A stretch of 64,000 nt of DNA from Casuarina equisetifolia (GCA_028551475.1 CM052362.1:1744166-1808165), one strand, 5' to 3'; positions 1 through 11,485 are shown, numbered from the stretch's first letter. The notes: generated from the letters alone by a model not told the origin. Numbers and translations are program-made.

Positions 1-93
1 GTCATTGTCAAGAACTAGTCCGTGTGTATCTATGTTGGTTGTTGTGTGAGAGAAATCTATGTATTTGTGAACAGATCTCCTCCTTTAATGGCA
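1..93 (+). mobile_element. 3' end of a copia LTR (fragment)
   Basis: The first ~93 bases align with the end of the 3' LTR of the truncated copia at 33,516-36,690 (base 1 corresponds to about 36,596). The sequence downstream also continues in parallel in both places, so the window opens inside a duplicated copy of that LTR. The exact LTR end is taken at a CA and is uncertain. The rest of the element would lie to the left of the window. Confidence 0.6.
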
Positions 94-202
94 CTTAAGG
101 TTAGTCATTTTTTCTTCCTTCTTATTTAATTTCGTAGTGCTGTATTTATGGATGACTGTGTGTGAATAGCATGCTGATTTAATAATACAAATACATTTCA
201 TG

Positions 203-568
203 AATGGTAAAAACTCAAGTCCACCCGCTCTGTCCCTAGGTTAAAGGTTCCGGCTTGGCACCTGAAGAAGTAAATGTGCGTACTCTGCTTCCCACGTAAC
301 TTTTTTCTTTTTAGTCCTGCATTTGTGGAAGGCTTTCGAATATTTATTTATGTGACTAGATGCTTATCCTCCCGCAGTTCCTTTGTTGGGAATTTTCAAA
401 GCGATTTTCTTTCCTCTTTAATTGATTTGCTTATAGCTTTGAGAGTTTATCCATATACTCGGCTTTCACTAAGCGTTGTAAAAACTCAATCTGACAATGC
501 ATCAATCATGAATTCAGATTTGCTCATAGTGGGTCTGTTGCGGACAGTGGTTGATACCGCATGTTGAC
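203..568 (+). pseudogene. Remnant of exon 1 plus intron of the MGNANKG gene family
   Basis: Bases 203-277 match exon 1 of the small gene family (see 11,817-12,569), but the start of the exon and the middle Gly/Asn-rich stretch are missing. The GTGCGTAC donor sequence is kept, and ~280 bases of the following intron are recognisable. Exon 2 and exon 3 do not follow. The paralogue at 36,800-37,166 has the same structure, so the damage predates the D1 duplication. An open frame of 97 codons across this piece is intron sequence and is not a gene. Confidence 0.65.
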
Positions 569-579
569 CGCTTTGGAAT

Positions 580-699
580 AGGCTATCCATGGGAGGCCGT
601 GCAATACAACAAATGAAGACGCTGTTTGAGGCCGTGCAGTACAGAAAACGAAGAGGCTATCCATAAGAAGCCGTGCAATACAAAAAACGAAGGGGCTGT
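580..699 (+). repeat. Minisatellite, about three units of 25-46 bp
   Basis: Three imperfect units carry the core GGCCGTGCAATACA (variants GTGCAGTACAGAAAACGAAG and GCCGTGCAATACAAAAAACG). The D1 paralogue at 37,174-37,216 has only one unit, so the array expanded or contracted after duplication. Just downstream lies a promoter-like CTATATAAAG at ~731. Confidence 0.75.
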
Positions 700-1860
700 A
701 GTTAAAGACTATCGGTGCCCTTTATCTCCTATATAAAGTTAAATCTTTGCTTTGTATTTTCAATATACACTACTACAAAATACTGTTTTTTGTTGCGGTT
801 TGCTTTTGTATTGAGAGAGCAATTTACCCTCATTAATGCAAAAGTCTAAATATTTTGTATCATGTTTTCTTGATTAGCAAACTTTTCAGGGACAAGGAAA
901 ATAAGCGATAGAGAATTTTCGAAACAGTTTTGATATTTTAGCCCGTATCTGTATGAATCTATCTGAAAAGAATTCAATGATAATACTTTTTTTTATGTTT
1001 ATTTAACTGTTGACTTGAATTTCAAGAAGGTGGTGACAAAAGAAATTAAACGTTGAGGCCCTTTCTTTTGGCATGCTAGAGAAATAAACGGCCGCAACGA
1101 TTACATGCAACACTTAAATACAATTAAGTCGAACGCTATTCATGGGGGCACTAGTACCTAAAAAATACATGGTTATAAACTAGGCATTGGCCTGCCACTA
1201 TCAAGTGCAGCAACGGAATAAAAATAAAACAAAGAAACTGAATTGAGGATGATACACTCGAAGGCTTTGTCATACACAGAGAGTACAGACAAAGCGTAGG
1301 ACGCCCGAAGGCTTTTTCATCAGTTATACCTCGAAAAAAGGTGCGAAGATGATTAGTTTACATCCCTCTCCTACCCACTAATTACTCTGTGACCTCAGTA
1401 TGGGCATCCCATGCACATGGACCCACCTGTGTTCCTGCCGTGTTACTTGCTTGCGATCCAACTTTTTACTGCACCATCTTGTTGGTGCCAAACCATTCCA
1501 CTAATCTATACAGCTAGGTCATTATTAGTTAAAATTAGTAATATTTCCCTCAATTGAAGGAAACAGAAGATAAGGAAGTCTGTGGCGGGGAACATGCAAC
1601 AAGGAGAATGATGTGTCTGGGGAAGAAACATGCAAAACAAGTGTTACGGGTTTGTTCCCAAGGCTTTGAGTAAGCAGTACGCTACATGAAGGGATGGGGA
1701 GAAAGGACGTGCCTCAGCAGGGCCGAGGGTTAAACATGGGTTTCCATGCTTATTTCCGTGTGTCAGTTATATTTGTGATGTAAGCCTAGCCTAGGTTTCT
1801 AAGACAATAGGAAGGGAGAAGCTCTTATAAGAGCGGCACCTAAAAGATGTATCCAAGCTT
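700..1860. other. Non-coding repeat segment, no gene seen
   Basis: No convincing open frame. Bases ~1,150-1,240 (around CTATCAAGTGCAGCAACGGA) recur at ~15,070-15,150, 19,845-19,890 and 37,775-37,850. The block around 1,390-1,480 (ATTACTCTG ... CTGCCGTGTTAC) recurs at 20,047-20,225 and ~37,980-38,080. The block 1,500-1,650 recurs at ~21,780-21,920 and 38,100-38,230. These are ordered parts of the same composite unit found elsewhere in the window. Confidence 0.6.
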
Positions 1861-1867
1861 TTGAATG

Positions 1868-2041
1868 AACATAAATGCTTAAGGAGGCCCGTTTTCCCTT
1901 GAAAGGAAACACATTTGGGCTTGGTTGTTTGACAAGAAGGAAGAACCATCTTACTTCATGTTTCCACACGGACAGCCTGAGAAAACCAGTGCAGTAATGG
2001 AACCTGGCAAGCAGGTTCGTAACAACAAGATTGTTCAAAAC
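1868..2041 (+). other. Segment with residual open frame, function unknown
   Basis: The right D1 paralogue (38,469-38,690) keeps a 73-codon frame reading ...EPEKTSAVMEPGKQVRNN.... The left copy shares the residues but is interrupted. A third, shortened relative is near 21,930-21,960 (only GATCGTCCAAAACAG onward). It ends just before a GT-like site after CAAAACAG, so it could be an exon relic. I do not recognise the peptide. Weak case for coding. Confidence 0.3.
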
Positions 2042-2480
2042 AGGTAATTTATATATGTTCTACTCGAGTTCTAGAAATATCTTTATAACATGAATCTCCA
2101 TATCCATCCCATGGTAGTTTTCTAATATTTGAGGCAATTTTGATAACAACATTAATTCTTGTATGTTGCAGGATTTGCAGCATAGTGGTAAACTATTAAG
2201 GGCTGGGAACATGATGTCAGGAGTATGGCACTACATATGTGTGCATGGGTTTGTGGGTTACTTAAAAAAAAAAAATCAAAATTTCCCCTACGTGTTGCTG
2301 GTCTTCGTAATTCTATTTGTACAACATTTGGGACAATTTTGATGCTTCTTGATTGTTTAACAGAGAGTCAACTAAATTAAAATCAGACCATGATTGTTTC
2401 CAAAAAAAATTCTAACCTACGCTGCTCTTTTGCTTCTCGTTGCTTGATTCTGTGTTACATGTATTCTGCTGAGTTTGCGT

Positions 2481-2838
2481 TACAGGCGTTGGAAGTGTAG
2501 AAGTGCAAGCCCTAGATAGCTCACAAAAATCGAGAACTTAGGAATCAAAGGGAGGAAAAGGTGCAGCATTGGCCTCGGTATGAGACTGCTGTTTACGCAA
2601 TTCCTTTATTCTCTTGCAAATGAACACTTGGTTAATTGAGAACCGAGAACTCAGCAATTAAAGAGAGAAAGTTGCACCTTTATAAGGTGCAGTGTTGGGT
2701 TCCCTTGCCTCGATGTGGGACTATTCCGTTTATGCAGTTCCTTTAAGAAGGTTCCATATGTTCCATCAGCAATTCCGTTCTCTTATTGTGAACTCAATGC
2801 AAGGTCCACACGGTTGTACCAACATGTTCCAGATAGCC
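2481..2838 (+). other. 'ALEG' segment, copy 1, split by an insertion
   Basis: A TTACAG acceptor-like site is followed by GCGTTGGAAG, then an insertion (2,496-2,745), then GTTCCATATGTTCCATCAGC. The same block is intact at 22,389-22,496 and 39,087-39,182. Further copies are at 29,089, 52,088 and 61,799. In intact copies it reads ALEGAICSISNSILLLRNQC and ends at a stop after about 30 codons. It may be a terminal exon relic. No known family is recognised. Confidence 0.4.
2496..2745. mobile_element. ~250-bp insertion of unknown class in D1 left copy
   Basis: Absent from the paralogous site at 39,096/39,097, which reads GGAAGGTTCC without interruption. The flanks GGAAG and AGAAG could be a 5-bp target duplication. 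The insert starts with TG and has two diverged internal ~110-bp repeats, each containing a GAGAACT..A..AATYAAAG motif and a GTTTAYGCARTTCCTTTA motif. It contains CGATGTGGGACT, a motif common at the ends of short plant LTR/TRIM elements. Class not settled. Confidence 0.45.
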
Positions 2839-2869
2839 AGTGACTAAATTAGCCAACAAATTGAATTAT

Positions 2870-3742
2870 ATATTGAAGAATTATAACATGTGTGTATTTA
2901 GACAGACAGTACAAAAAATATACTTCATGCTTCGGTCACTACATGCAAAAAAGGTCTATAGGCAAAATTAATACATTACTTATCCCGAGATTCTTGTTGC
3001 GCGTCCACTTATTACCTACATTGTTTAGTGAATCAAATGGCATATGAAGAATCCATTGACCAAGTCCTACTCATAGTTGGAGTCAATCAGTTAATATTTT
3101 TATTGCGAAATTCCCATTTGAATTTGGGGTCCATACATAAATAAAGTACAAATATCACGCGGCTTAAGGAAAAAGCAATAATTAGTTTCAAATTTGGAGT
3201 CAGAAGTTGTTTATTTGGAAATTCCAATTTATATGTGGAGTCAGACTTTACATCTGTTAGAGAAAAAGGCAATGAAGGGCTGACGCGGACTGACAGCTGG
3301 CCTCTTAAGATGGAGTCATCCTCGTTTGTGTACAGAGTTTTAGAGTTTCTTGCTTACTTATAGGCACACGGTGGGAATTTTACAAGTTTGAGTATATCGT
3401 TCTAATTGAACAGTTGGTAATCCAGTGTGGTTATTTACTAGCCGCTCCTCTCACGGCCGGGTCCCTTGCGTGGGAGGGACCCGGCAGCGTTTCTCCGTGT
3501 TCCAATTTGTTAAAAAACATGCGAGAGAATTCTGATATTTTTTTGATTTTTTTTGCGGAGAGTCGAGTAAAAGAAAAAAAAATTCTGTTACTTGTTTCAC
3601 TCGAATCTTTATGAATCTATCCCCAAATATCTGCATCGATGTTTATGGTTATGTTTTCATTTCAGTAAACATTGCAAAGTACTAAAATTTGATTTTTGTA
3701 GAATTAGCTTAAGTTTTTCACTGGTGAAAGGAAAATAGCATG
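2870..3742 (+). other. Upstream module and leader, copy 'i1'
   Basis: Bases ~2,900-3,300 belong to the conserved upstream module (TTTATTTGGAAATTCC, GATCCATTGACCAA). Bases ~3,330-3,740 are the leader (GAGTTTTAGAG, TCCAGTGTGGTTATTT, TTTCTCCGTRTTCCAATTTG, GAGTCGAGTAAAAG). The normal TATA block is not recognisable here, and no coding exons follow because an LTR begins at 3,743. Its twin is at 39,210-40,085. It has about a dozen relatives across the window. Confidence 0.6.
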
Positions 3743-4139
3743 TGTTGGGACACTATTCTTATTAGGAGTAGTGAAAAAATTAGATTAAAAAGCACGATTG
3801 TAATAAGATGCACTCAGGGGCATCTATGTAATTAGAAACTAGATTTTTTTTTTGAATAAATAAAGAAAGTACAAAAGAATTTAAAGGGCAAGTCTTTTTA
3901 GTGAGACGACCCTTTTAGGGCTAGTTAGCTGTTTGGAAAAGCCTCTTTTATGGATTCTAGATGATGTGATAATCTATAAGATGCCCATTTTATAAAAATA
4001 AAACTAAAAGTAAAAGAAAATTTAAAAAAGAGAGACCTCAAGGAATGTAAGATATTATGTTGCTATGAACCTTTTTAAAATTTATTGTGTTTGGTTGTGC
4101 TTGATTCATATGTAGGTTATGCAATTTGTTAAATTTTTA
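3743..4139 (+). mobile_element. LTR of a Copia-type element, with primer-binding site
   Basis: Begins TGTTGGGACA and is followed, three bases after its inferred end, by TGGTATCA (4,143), the initiator-Met tRNA primer site used by plant copia elements. Homologous LTRs lie at 40,086-40,480 and 44,990-45,381. More distant relatives of the same LTR family are the solo LTRs at 18,850 and 29,395 (shared CATGGATTCTAG.TGATG block). It is a fossil with only a short internal stub to 4,430 and no coding region left. It was duplicated with D1, so it is older than that event. Confidence 0.6.
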
Positions 4140-4430
4140 AGTTGGTATCAAAGTTGATAGATCAATTGATTGGGATCAAAGATGATGGATCAAAATTGTA
4201 GATCAATAGAAACACAAATTGAAAGAACAAATTATGTGTTTTGAGGTAAACTTTTTTTTTTCTTTCCCTAGGTCTAGTTTGATTTTCGATGATATTGATG
4301 TAGATCAACTATAATATATTGATGAAGTGATGGATTAAAATATGCAAAGTGTAGATCCATGCTTCTCTGTCCAAATCAAAAGTTTGTTCAAGAACACAAC
4401 ATATTTTGGAAAATATTAGTATTTTTTCAA
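4140..4430 (+). mobile_element. Internal stub of the LTR element at 3,743
   Basis: Starts with the TGGTATCA primer site and a leader rich in GATCAAAGATGATGGATC. It is shared with 40,484-40,620 and, diverged, with 45,385-45,640. No gag or pol domain is recognisable. In D1-left about 1 kb that follows in the right copy (40,621-41,606) is missing. Confidence 0.45.
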
Positions 4431-5569
4431 GAAAACGATGAATCTTGCCTGTTAAACTTCAAGAAAACGATGACGGCAGAGTACTTAGAATTAAAGGTTT
4501 TGACATGTTTCTTTTCTTGCCTGTTAGTTAATTTTTTTGTGTTAATCTTAGTATATTTGCGGAACTAAAGTTTTTCGGACTTTTCACTGAGCATCAAGTA
4601 ACATAACAGGTAGACAATATTTGAAACAACAGACAATAGTCGAAAAACTTTGATGTTTTACCCAACGTCCAAAAATCTATCCCCCCCAAAAAAAAGCCTT
4701 TGATGTTACCTGATCTTTTGTGTTCCTTTCTGTGCAAAGCTATTTGAAAACACTCTAATTTGACCCTCTCTTTCGTTTTGTTTGCGGAAATGGGGAGTAA
4801 AACTTAAAAAATACAGCCACGTGATAACCAGACAATCGAGGGTTTCTTTCTCTATTGTTAAATAATTTTCTATGTTGATATTCTTATATTAGAGCCTCGA
4901 TCCACGCACTCATTGGTTGCACAAAACAACGGGTGATCGCACACACCACCTTATCTTTTTCAGATGGTCAAAGTTCTGTTTTCAATGGAGGAGTCGTTGC
5001 GAGCCTTCGAAGAATCTCACCTTCCATATGTACATCCAGCCCATACTGGGTAATGCCAGTATAGCATTTCACGCATTGGTGGACCCGAAGCTAGACACTT
5101 GCGGCGTTCCTCAACACTATTTAGATAGAAGCAGTACAGAAAAACTACTACACGTTTTGTACCCTACTTGTGGAAAAGGTCAAAGTAGGCACAAATTAGT
5201 ATATTTCAGGAAAATTATCCCGAGATAAAATGTTGTTTCCGGGTCCATGTATTAGCAACATTGTTTAGCATAAATAGATCCATCGAATCCAACGGGACAA
5301 GAAATATCCATTGACCAACACTTTTATTGCGAAATTTCTATTTATATACAGAGTTCATTCTTGAATAAAGTATTAATTTTACACGGCTTAGCCAAAAATC
5401 ATTAATGAGGTTCACATTCGGAATGTCTAGTTGTTTATTTGGAAATTTCTATTTATATTTGGAGTCAACACGTGTATAGTAAAAACACGTCTCCTAGAAA
5501 AAAAGCAATGGAGGGACGCGGAATAACAGCTGACCTCTTAAGAAAGAGTCCTTCGGGACATTTACATTC
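4430..5569 (+). repeat. Upstream module of gene copy a
   Basis: Near-identical block to 17,680-18,680 and 41,606-42,719, and diverged from 15,790-16,810. A shorter relative is at 47,647-48,050. Landmarks are ATTGGTTGCACAA, GTTGTTGCGAGCCTTC, GGTGGACCCGAAGCTAGACA and CCTCTTAAGAAAGAGTCCTT. The last landmark lies just ahead of the TATA box in every copy. An open frame of ~65 codons inside it (5,018-5,228) is interrupted in the 42.2-kb copy, so I treat the block as non-coding upstream sequence. Confidence 0.6.
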
Positions 5570-5577
5570 TATATAAA
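5570..5577 (+). promoter_or_regulatory. TATA box of gene copy a
   Basis: TATATAAA lies downstream of the conserved CCTCTTAAGAAAGAGTCCTTC block and ~20 bases before GGGACCGAATTCT and the leader. The same arrangement is found at 16,814, 18,681, 22,994, 42,720 and 52,964, and weakly at 62,324. Here the leader is cut at 5,717 by the young Copia and resumes at 11,486, so the promoter is now ~6.2 kb from its start codon. Confidence 0.55.
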
Positions 5578-5712
5578 TTGTACGGGACCGAATTCTACTG
5601 TGTATCTAGAGTTTTAGAGCTGTCTTGCTCACTTGCACACACTTGCACACACTTGCTGGGAATCCGACAAGTTCCAAAATACGTTGTCATTGAACAGTCG
5701 GTAATCCAGTGT

Positions 5713-5717
5713 GGTTA
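5713..5717. repeat. Target-site duplication GGTTA, left
   Basis: GGTTA is repeated at 11,486-11,490 directly after the 3' LTR. The paralogous empty site at 42,857-42,861 has a single GGTTA (TGTGGTTATTTAC), confirming insertion with a 5-bp duplication. Confidence 0.95.
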
Positions 5718-5920
5718 TGTTAATAGACAGCTGCCTCACCTAATACATTACCATATTAGTGCCTGTGATTAGGCACAATATCATTGTAATTATTGTAAAT
5801 ATTTGGTTTACCTTTCCTAGGCTAGGCTATGTCTCTATAAATGTATAGCAATCATTGTAAAGTACACCACAGCAATAGAGAAATCCTTCATGCTCCCTCG
5901 CAGTTTCTTAGTTTCTTACA
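5718..5920 (+). repeat. 5' LTR of the young Copia
   Basis: 203 bp, starting TGTTAATAGACAG and ending TTTCTTACA. It contains a CTATAAATG promoter-like motif at ~5,836. It is identical to the 3' LTR except for one substitution near its 3' third. Confidence 0.95.
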
Positions 5921-8900
5921 TGGTATCAATCGCCATACGATCCTAGCTTCTGCTTTTTTTTTCTCTCTTCCGGCAAGTTGTGAGCCTCTTGCTGTTTTTT
6001 TTCATCCATTGCTTTCTCCTCCCGTCAGTTCTTGTTAATTTTTCACCTTCTGTTTCGTCCTTTCTCCCTCCCTTTGGTCCTTTCTTTCTCTTTCCTGTTA
6101 CTTTTTCCACCCGTAGACAAAGGTATTCTCTCCCTCCCTTTGGTCCTTTCTTTCTTTTTCCTGTCACTTTTTCCACCTGTAGACCAAGGTATTTTCTCTC
6201 TCTTTGTCCTTTCTCTGCATCCTTCACAATTCCTTTTTCTCTTTCCTCCTTTTTCCCAACTCACCGTAGCCTAAAGAGTTTTCTCTCTCTTTCCTCTTCC
6301 TTTTTCCCTTCACATAAGTCACGCCACTTTCTCATCTTTTTCAACTTTGTCTTTTTCCTCCTTTCTCTACACGCAACCCTAGCCGCCCTTTTCTTTCCTC
6401 ATTTGTTTTCCTTTTCTTTTCACGTTAACCCTAGCCGCCTTCTCCCTTGTTTTTTATTTTCCATCTTTTCACGTTAACCCTAGCCGCCTTCTCCTTTGTT
6501 TTTTATTTTCCGTCAACCCTAGCCATTTTTGCTATTCCTTTCTTTATTTACCAAATTACCCTTATCCTTAATTCCCTCCTCTCAAACCCTAGCCGTCTTT
6601 GTTCACCTTCCTCATGGCCACTACCAACAGCTCCACTATCTCTCCTCTCCACGACCCATACCATCTCACTGCTGTCGATCTTCAACCGGCATGCATCGTG
6701 TCCCAGAAGCTCACCGGCGAGGCCAACTGGCATGTTTGGAGCGAGCAAATCCGAACAGTGTTCCTTGCTCGGAATAAGATGGGTTTTCTGACTGGCAAGC
6801 TCCCACGCCCCACTGGCGATGGTGACGCTGCTGCCCGTTGGGACCAGTGTCATGCAGCTATGAAGACTTGGTTAACCCACTCTGTCGATTCCTCACTCGA
6901 GACTATGGTCTCCACTGCTCCCAGTGTCGCCGATGTCTGGCAATTGCTTCGTGATAGCTTCGATCGGATTAGCGGGACCCAGAAATTTTCCCTTAAACAG
7001 GCCATCGGCACTCTCCGCTTGTCTCCTGGTGCCTCCAGCGCTGAGCTCACATCCTTCTACCTCCGTCTGAAGGAGCTTTGGGGTGCTTTAGATGCCCAAC
7101 AACCTCCTCTTCATTGTTGTTGTGGCGGCACTTGTGACACTAGTAAGCAATTTCGCCACCGTGAGGCAGAGGATCGATCCCTGCAACTTCTTTTGGCCCT
7201 GCCGGATGAATTCTCTACCCTTCGCTCCAACGTCATGTCACGTGACGAGCTCCCAAGCGTGGAGAAGCTTTATTCGCTGGCGAAGCAAGACTTGCTCCAA
7301 CGCGCTGCTACCGACGGCCGTTCCTCTCTTGGCAGTGATGCCAGTGCGTTTCAGACGCACCGTTCTAGTCGCACCCCAATCAGGTCAGGTGCATCTCTGG
7401 CCCAAACGGGCTGGACCCATGATTCGCAATCTGGGGCCTTATCCTTAAGCGGGCCCAACGGGCCTAACCTGCCTCATGCCCAGCAGGCACCTCCCACATC
7501 TAGGCCCATTTGTAGTCATTGCAAGCGGCCTGGACACCTGCGTGAGTCCTGCTACCAATTAGTGGGCTACCCAACTAGCAGCAGGCCTAAGCAGCGTGGT
7601 AATAATAGACGCAAGCCCATTGGCCAAGGGCCTTTCGCTCATAATGTTGCAGCATCTGATTCTCTGCCTTCCCTTGGCTCTGGCCCAACTCATCCCCCAG
7701 CTATGGACTTCACTGGGGGATCTTCTTTTCAGGGCTCTTCAGGTTATCCACCTACACCTAGTCCAGGTCTCTTGGGCCATCATCCACCTAGCCCAGGTAG
7801 CGTATATGGTGGATCCACTGGGCTTACCCTCACTACCGATCAACAACACAAGCTCTTGACTTTCATAAACCAAATGGGTTCCTTGGACCCATTCTCAGGT
7901 ACGGTTTCTTCCCTTTCTCCCATTTCCTCCTTATGGATAATCGATTCAGGGGCTAGTGACCATATCACTTGTAATTTATCTCTTCTTGATTCATTTTCCC
8001 CATGCGTTGCTCCCCTTCATATTACATTGCATGATTGCTCACTTAGTCCTGTCACCCACATTGGTCGCTGCCAACCTTATCCACAATTGCATCTCACCAA
8101 TATTTTATATGCCCCCCGTTTTAAACACAATTTGTTATCTATTCAAAAATTAACCCGTGATAACAATTGTGTAGTCATTTTTTTCGATGCTTTTTGTGTA
8201 TTTCAGGACCGTACGACTGGGGATCTGATCGGGCTCGGCAAGGCTGATCGAGGACTCTACTTTCTATGTTCTGCTTTTCTAAAAAATTTTAGTTCTGTTT
8301 TCTCTGAATATTTAAATTCCCTAAAGTCCACTGTTTGTACTTCTGAACAACAATCTCTTTGTACTCCCATTTTTATTAATAATATTAGTTATGATCTTTT
8401 GCATCAACGTCTTGGTCATTCTTCCTTAAAACAATTTTCTTCTTCTGGTGTTTCTATTTCTTGTCCTTCTTCTTTTTCCTGCCCTATTTGCCCTTTAGCT
8501 AAACAAACCCGCCAACCTTTTCCCATTAGTCACACTCTGACTCACTCCATATTTGAGCTTGTCCACATGGATGTTTGGGGTCCTCATCGAACTCCTACCC
8601 ATGATGGTGCACGCTATTTTCTTACTATTGTGGATGACTTTTCCCGTGCCACTTGGACTTTCCTCCTTCAATTTAAAAGCCAAGTATTTTCCAAAATCCA
8701 ATATTTCATCTCCCTGGTTCATACCCAATTCAATACCACTGTCCGTCGCATTCGTTCTGACAATGGCTCTGAATTTTTTTCTTCTGAGTGTCGTTCTTTC
8801 CTTTCCATGAAGGGCATTTCCCATGAGACCTCATGCGTTCACACTCCTCAACAAAATGGAGTTGTTGAACGCAAACATCGGCACTTATTAGACGTGGCCC

Positions 8901-11282
8901 GTGCTTTAATGTTTCAAGCCCATATCCCCCCGCCATTCTGGGGGGAATGCCTTCTCACTGCCACCTACCTTGTCAACCGCCTTCCCTCTTCCTCTCTTCA
9001 TGGTCTCAGTCCCTTTGAAAAATTATTTGGTAAACCTCCTATCCTTGAACATCTTCGTGTTTTTGGTTGCCGTTGTTACGCCACCACCTTAGGCCCTCGA
9101 GATAAGTTTAGTCCTCGTGCCCTTCCATGCATTTTTATGGGTTATCCTCCTTCTCAAAAGGGTTATCGTGTCTATGACCCTCAATCCCACAAATTTTTCA
9201 TTAGTCGTGATGTTATTTTTCAAGAAACTGTTTTTCCTTTTTCTTCCTCTTCTACTTCTTCTTCTCCTTCTTCTTCTTCTTTGGACAGCCTGGCCCTTTC
9301 GTCACCTCCAGTTGTGCCGGATCCTGACACGTACACTTCCTCATCATTGCCTGTGGATCTTCCTGACCCAACTCCTTCAGGTACAATTCCCATTGCCCCG
9401 CCTCTCCCCTCTAACCTTTCATTAGACACCCCTGCTCTTGCATCGCCACCATCCCCGACCCCACCATCCCCCACCCCACCTCCCCAACCTCCTGACACTA
9501 CTACTGCTCCTTCTACTGCACCTCCCGATCCTTCACTGCGTCGATCTGGCCGTCCCACTCACCCTCCTATCTGGACCTCCGACTACATATGTCCTACCTT
9601 ACCTTCCTCTTCCCAAACCTCCCTTTATCCGATATCTAACTATGTCTCCCTCCACCACTGCAACCCCCCTTACTAGCACTTCATAGCCTCCATTTCTGCC
9701 ATCACCGAACCTACCACATACCATGAGGCCACCCAAGACCCCAATTAGATTTCAGCCATGGATGCTGAACTTACTGCCCTTCAGGCTAATCACACTTGGG
9801 ATATTGTTCCTCTACCCCCTGGTCGTCGTCCTATTGGATGTAAATGGGTTTATAAGGTGAAGTATCGTGCTGATGGCTCCATTGAACGTTACAAAGCCCG
9901 TTTGGTTGCCAAGGGCTATAATCAACGTGAGGGCATTGACTACCAGGATACTTTCTCTCCTACAGCCAAGCATGTCACTGTTCGGCTCATCATTACCATT
10001 GCTGCCGTCCATCATTGGCCCCTTTATCAGATGGATGTCCAGAATGCCTTTCTTCATGGTGATCTTTCGGAGGAGGTCTATATGGAGCTTCCCCCCGAAT
10101 TTCGCAATCAGGGGGAGCATCTTGTCTGTCGATTGCGGAAATCCCTTTATGGGTTGAAGCAAGCTTCTCGGCAATGGAATGCCAAGTTCACTGGTGCCCT
10201 GATTGCACACGGTTTCAGCCAGTCTTACCATGATTACTCCTTGTTCACCAAGAGAAAAGGTAGCTCTTTTGTGGCTTTACTCATTTACGTTGACGATATC
10301 TTGATTACAGGAAACAATCAAGCAGCCATTTCAGACCTTAAAAAATATTTGCATGGTGCATTCTTCATGAAGGATCTTGGTCCCTCAAAGTTTTTCTTAG
10401 GGCTTGAAATCGCTCGATCTCCAGATGGTATTTCGTTAAGTCAGCGAAAGTATACATTGGAACTTATTTCTGAAGCAGGCTTAGCTGGTTCGAAGCCATC
10501 AATGATTCCCATGGAGCAGAACAAAAAATTCACAAGCCTTGAGTATGATGCTGGATCAAAAGAACAAATGAATGATCCTCCTCTTGACGATCCTTCAGTC
10601 TATCAGCGCCTAGTTGGACGACTGATTTATCTTACACTCACCAGGCCTGACATCACATTTCCGGTCCAACTTCTTAGCCAGTTCATGCATGATCCAAAAC
10701 AATCTCACATGGAAGCTGCTCTAAAAGTGATCAGATATCTTAAAAGCTGCCCAGGCCTTGGTCTCATGTTCCCATCATCTTCGTCATTTGAGTTGCGAGC
10801 ATATTGCGACTCTGATTACAGCACATGTCCCATGACAAGAAGATCCACCACAGGCTTTTGTATAATGTTAGGCAACTCTCTGATTTCATGGCGCTCCAAA
10901 AAACAACCCACTGTGTCTTTATCGTCAGCTGAAGCAGAATACAGAGCTATGCAACTTACCACTTGTGAAATAGTATGGATCATTGGATTACTTAAAGATT
11001 TTGGTTTTTACATGAAGCGTCCAGCATTACTCCATTGTGACAATGAAGCCGCAAAGAAGATTGCAGCAAACCCTATATTTCATGAGCGCACAAAGCACAT
11101 TGAAGTTGAATGTCATTATGTCAGAGAAAAGCTTCAACAAGGAATCATTACGACACGACATGTACCAACCAAGGAACAACCTGCTGACCTACTCACTAAG
11201 GCACTCAACAGTAAACAACATTGGCATCTTCTCTCCAAGCTCGGAGTATTTGATTTATTCAAATCTCCAGCTTGAGGGGGAG

Positions 11283-11485
11283 TGTTAATAGACAGCTGCC
11301 TCACCTAATACATTACCATATTAGTGCCTGTGATTAGGCACAATATCATTGTAATTATTGTAAATATTTGGTTTACCTTTCCTAGGCTAGGCTATGTCTC
11401 TATAAATGTATAGCAATCATTGTAAAGTACACCACAACAATAGAGAAATCCTTCATGCTCCCTCGCAGTTTCTTAGTTTCTTACA
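11283..11485 (+). repeat. 3' LTR of the young Copia
   Basis: 203 bp, same ends as the 5' LTR, preceded by the polypurine tract and followed by the second GGTTA target copy. Confidence 0.95.

Larger units (their letters stand above)
5718..11485 (+). mobile_element. Young Ty1/copia element, 5,768 bp
   Basis: Complete LTR-to-LTR element with 203-bp LTRs (5,718-5,920 and 11,283-11,485), TG...CA ends, a TGGTATCA primer site at 5,921, a purine tract GAGGGGGAG at 11,274-11,282 and a GGTTA target duplication. The leader (5,930-6,600) is pyrimidine-rich with two tandemly repeated blocks. Parts in order are gag with a CCHC-like knuckle (~6,614-7,560), aspartic protease with DSGAS (~7,945), the pre-integrase HH-CC region (~8,390-8,500), the integrase core (~8,550-9,150), reverse transcriptase (~9,760-10,470) with YVDD, and RNase H (~10,790-11,200). 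Domain order PR-IN-RT-RH defines Copia. Ale- or Ivana-like affinity is possible but not certain. I see one difference between the LTRs, so age is well under a million years, about 0.2 My at commonly used plant LTR rates. It is nearly whole, with about one break in the coding region. It sits in the leader of gene copy a. Confidence 0.95.

Noticed and set aside
1799-2038. Minus-strand frame (LLARFHYCTGFLRLS...) also open at 38,394-38,663
   Set aside because: Both strands are partly open here in both copies. Neither has a recognisable domain, and the duplicates are too similar for conservation to be informative.
5018-5228. Open frame of ~65-103 codons (MYIQPILGNASIAFHALVDP...) almost identical at 18,253-18,450
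   Set aside because: The third close copy (42,180-42,390) is interrupted twice in the same frame and the diverged copies at 16.3 and 47.7 kb do not keep it. The similarity is explained by recent duplication of non-coding upstream DNA.
5943-6477. Several overlapping open frames on both strands in the Copia leader (Phe/Leu/Ser-rich, or Lys/Arg/Glu-rich in antisense)
   Set aside because: They arise from tandemly repeated pyrimidine-rich sequence without stop codons. No domain, and they lie in the untranslated leader of the element.
9220-9558. Antisense Gly/Glu-rich frame of 112 codons
   Set aside because: Shadow of the Pro/Ser-rich linker of the Copia polyprotein on the other strand.
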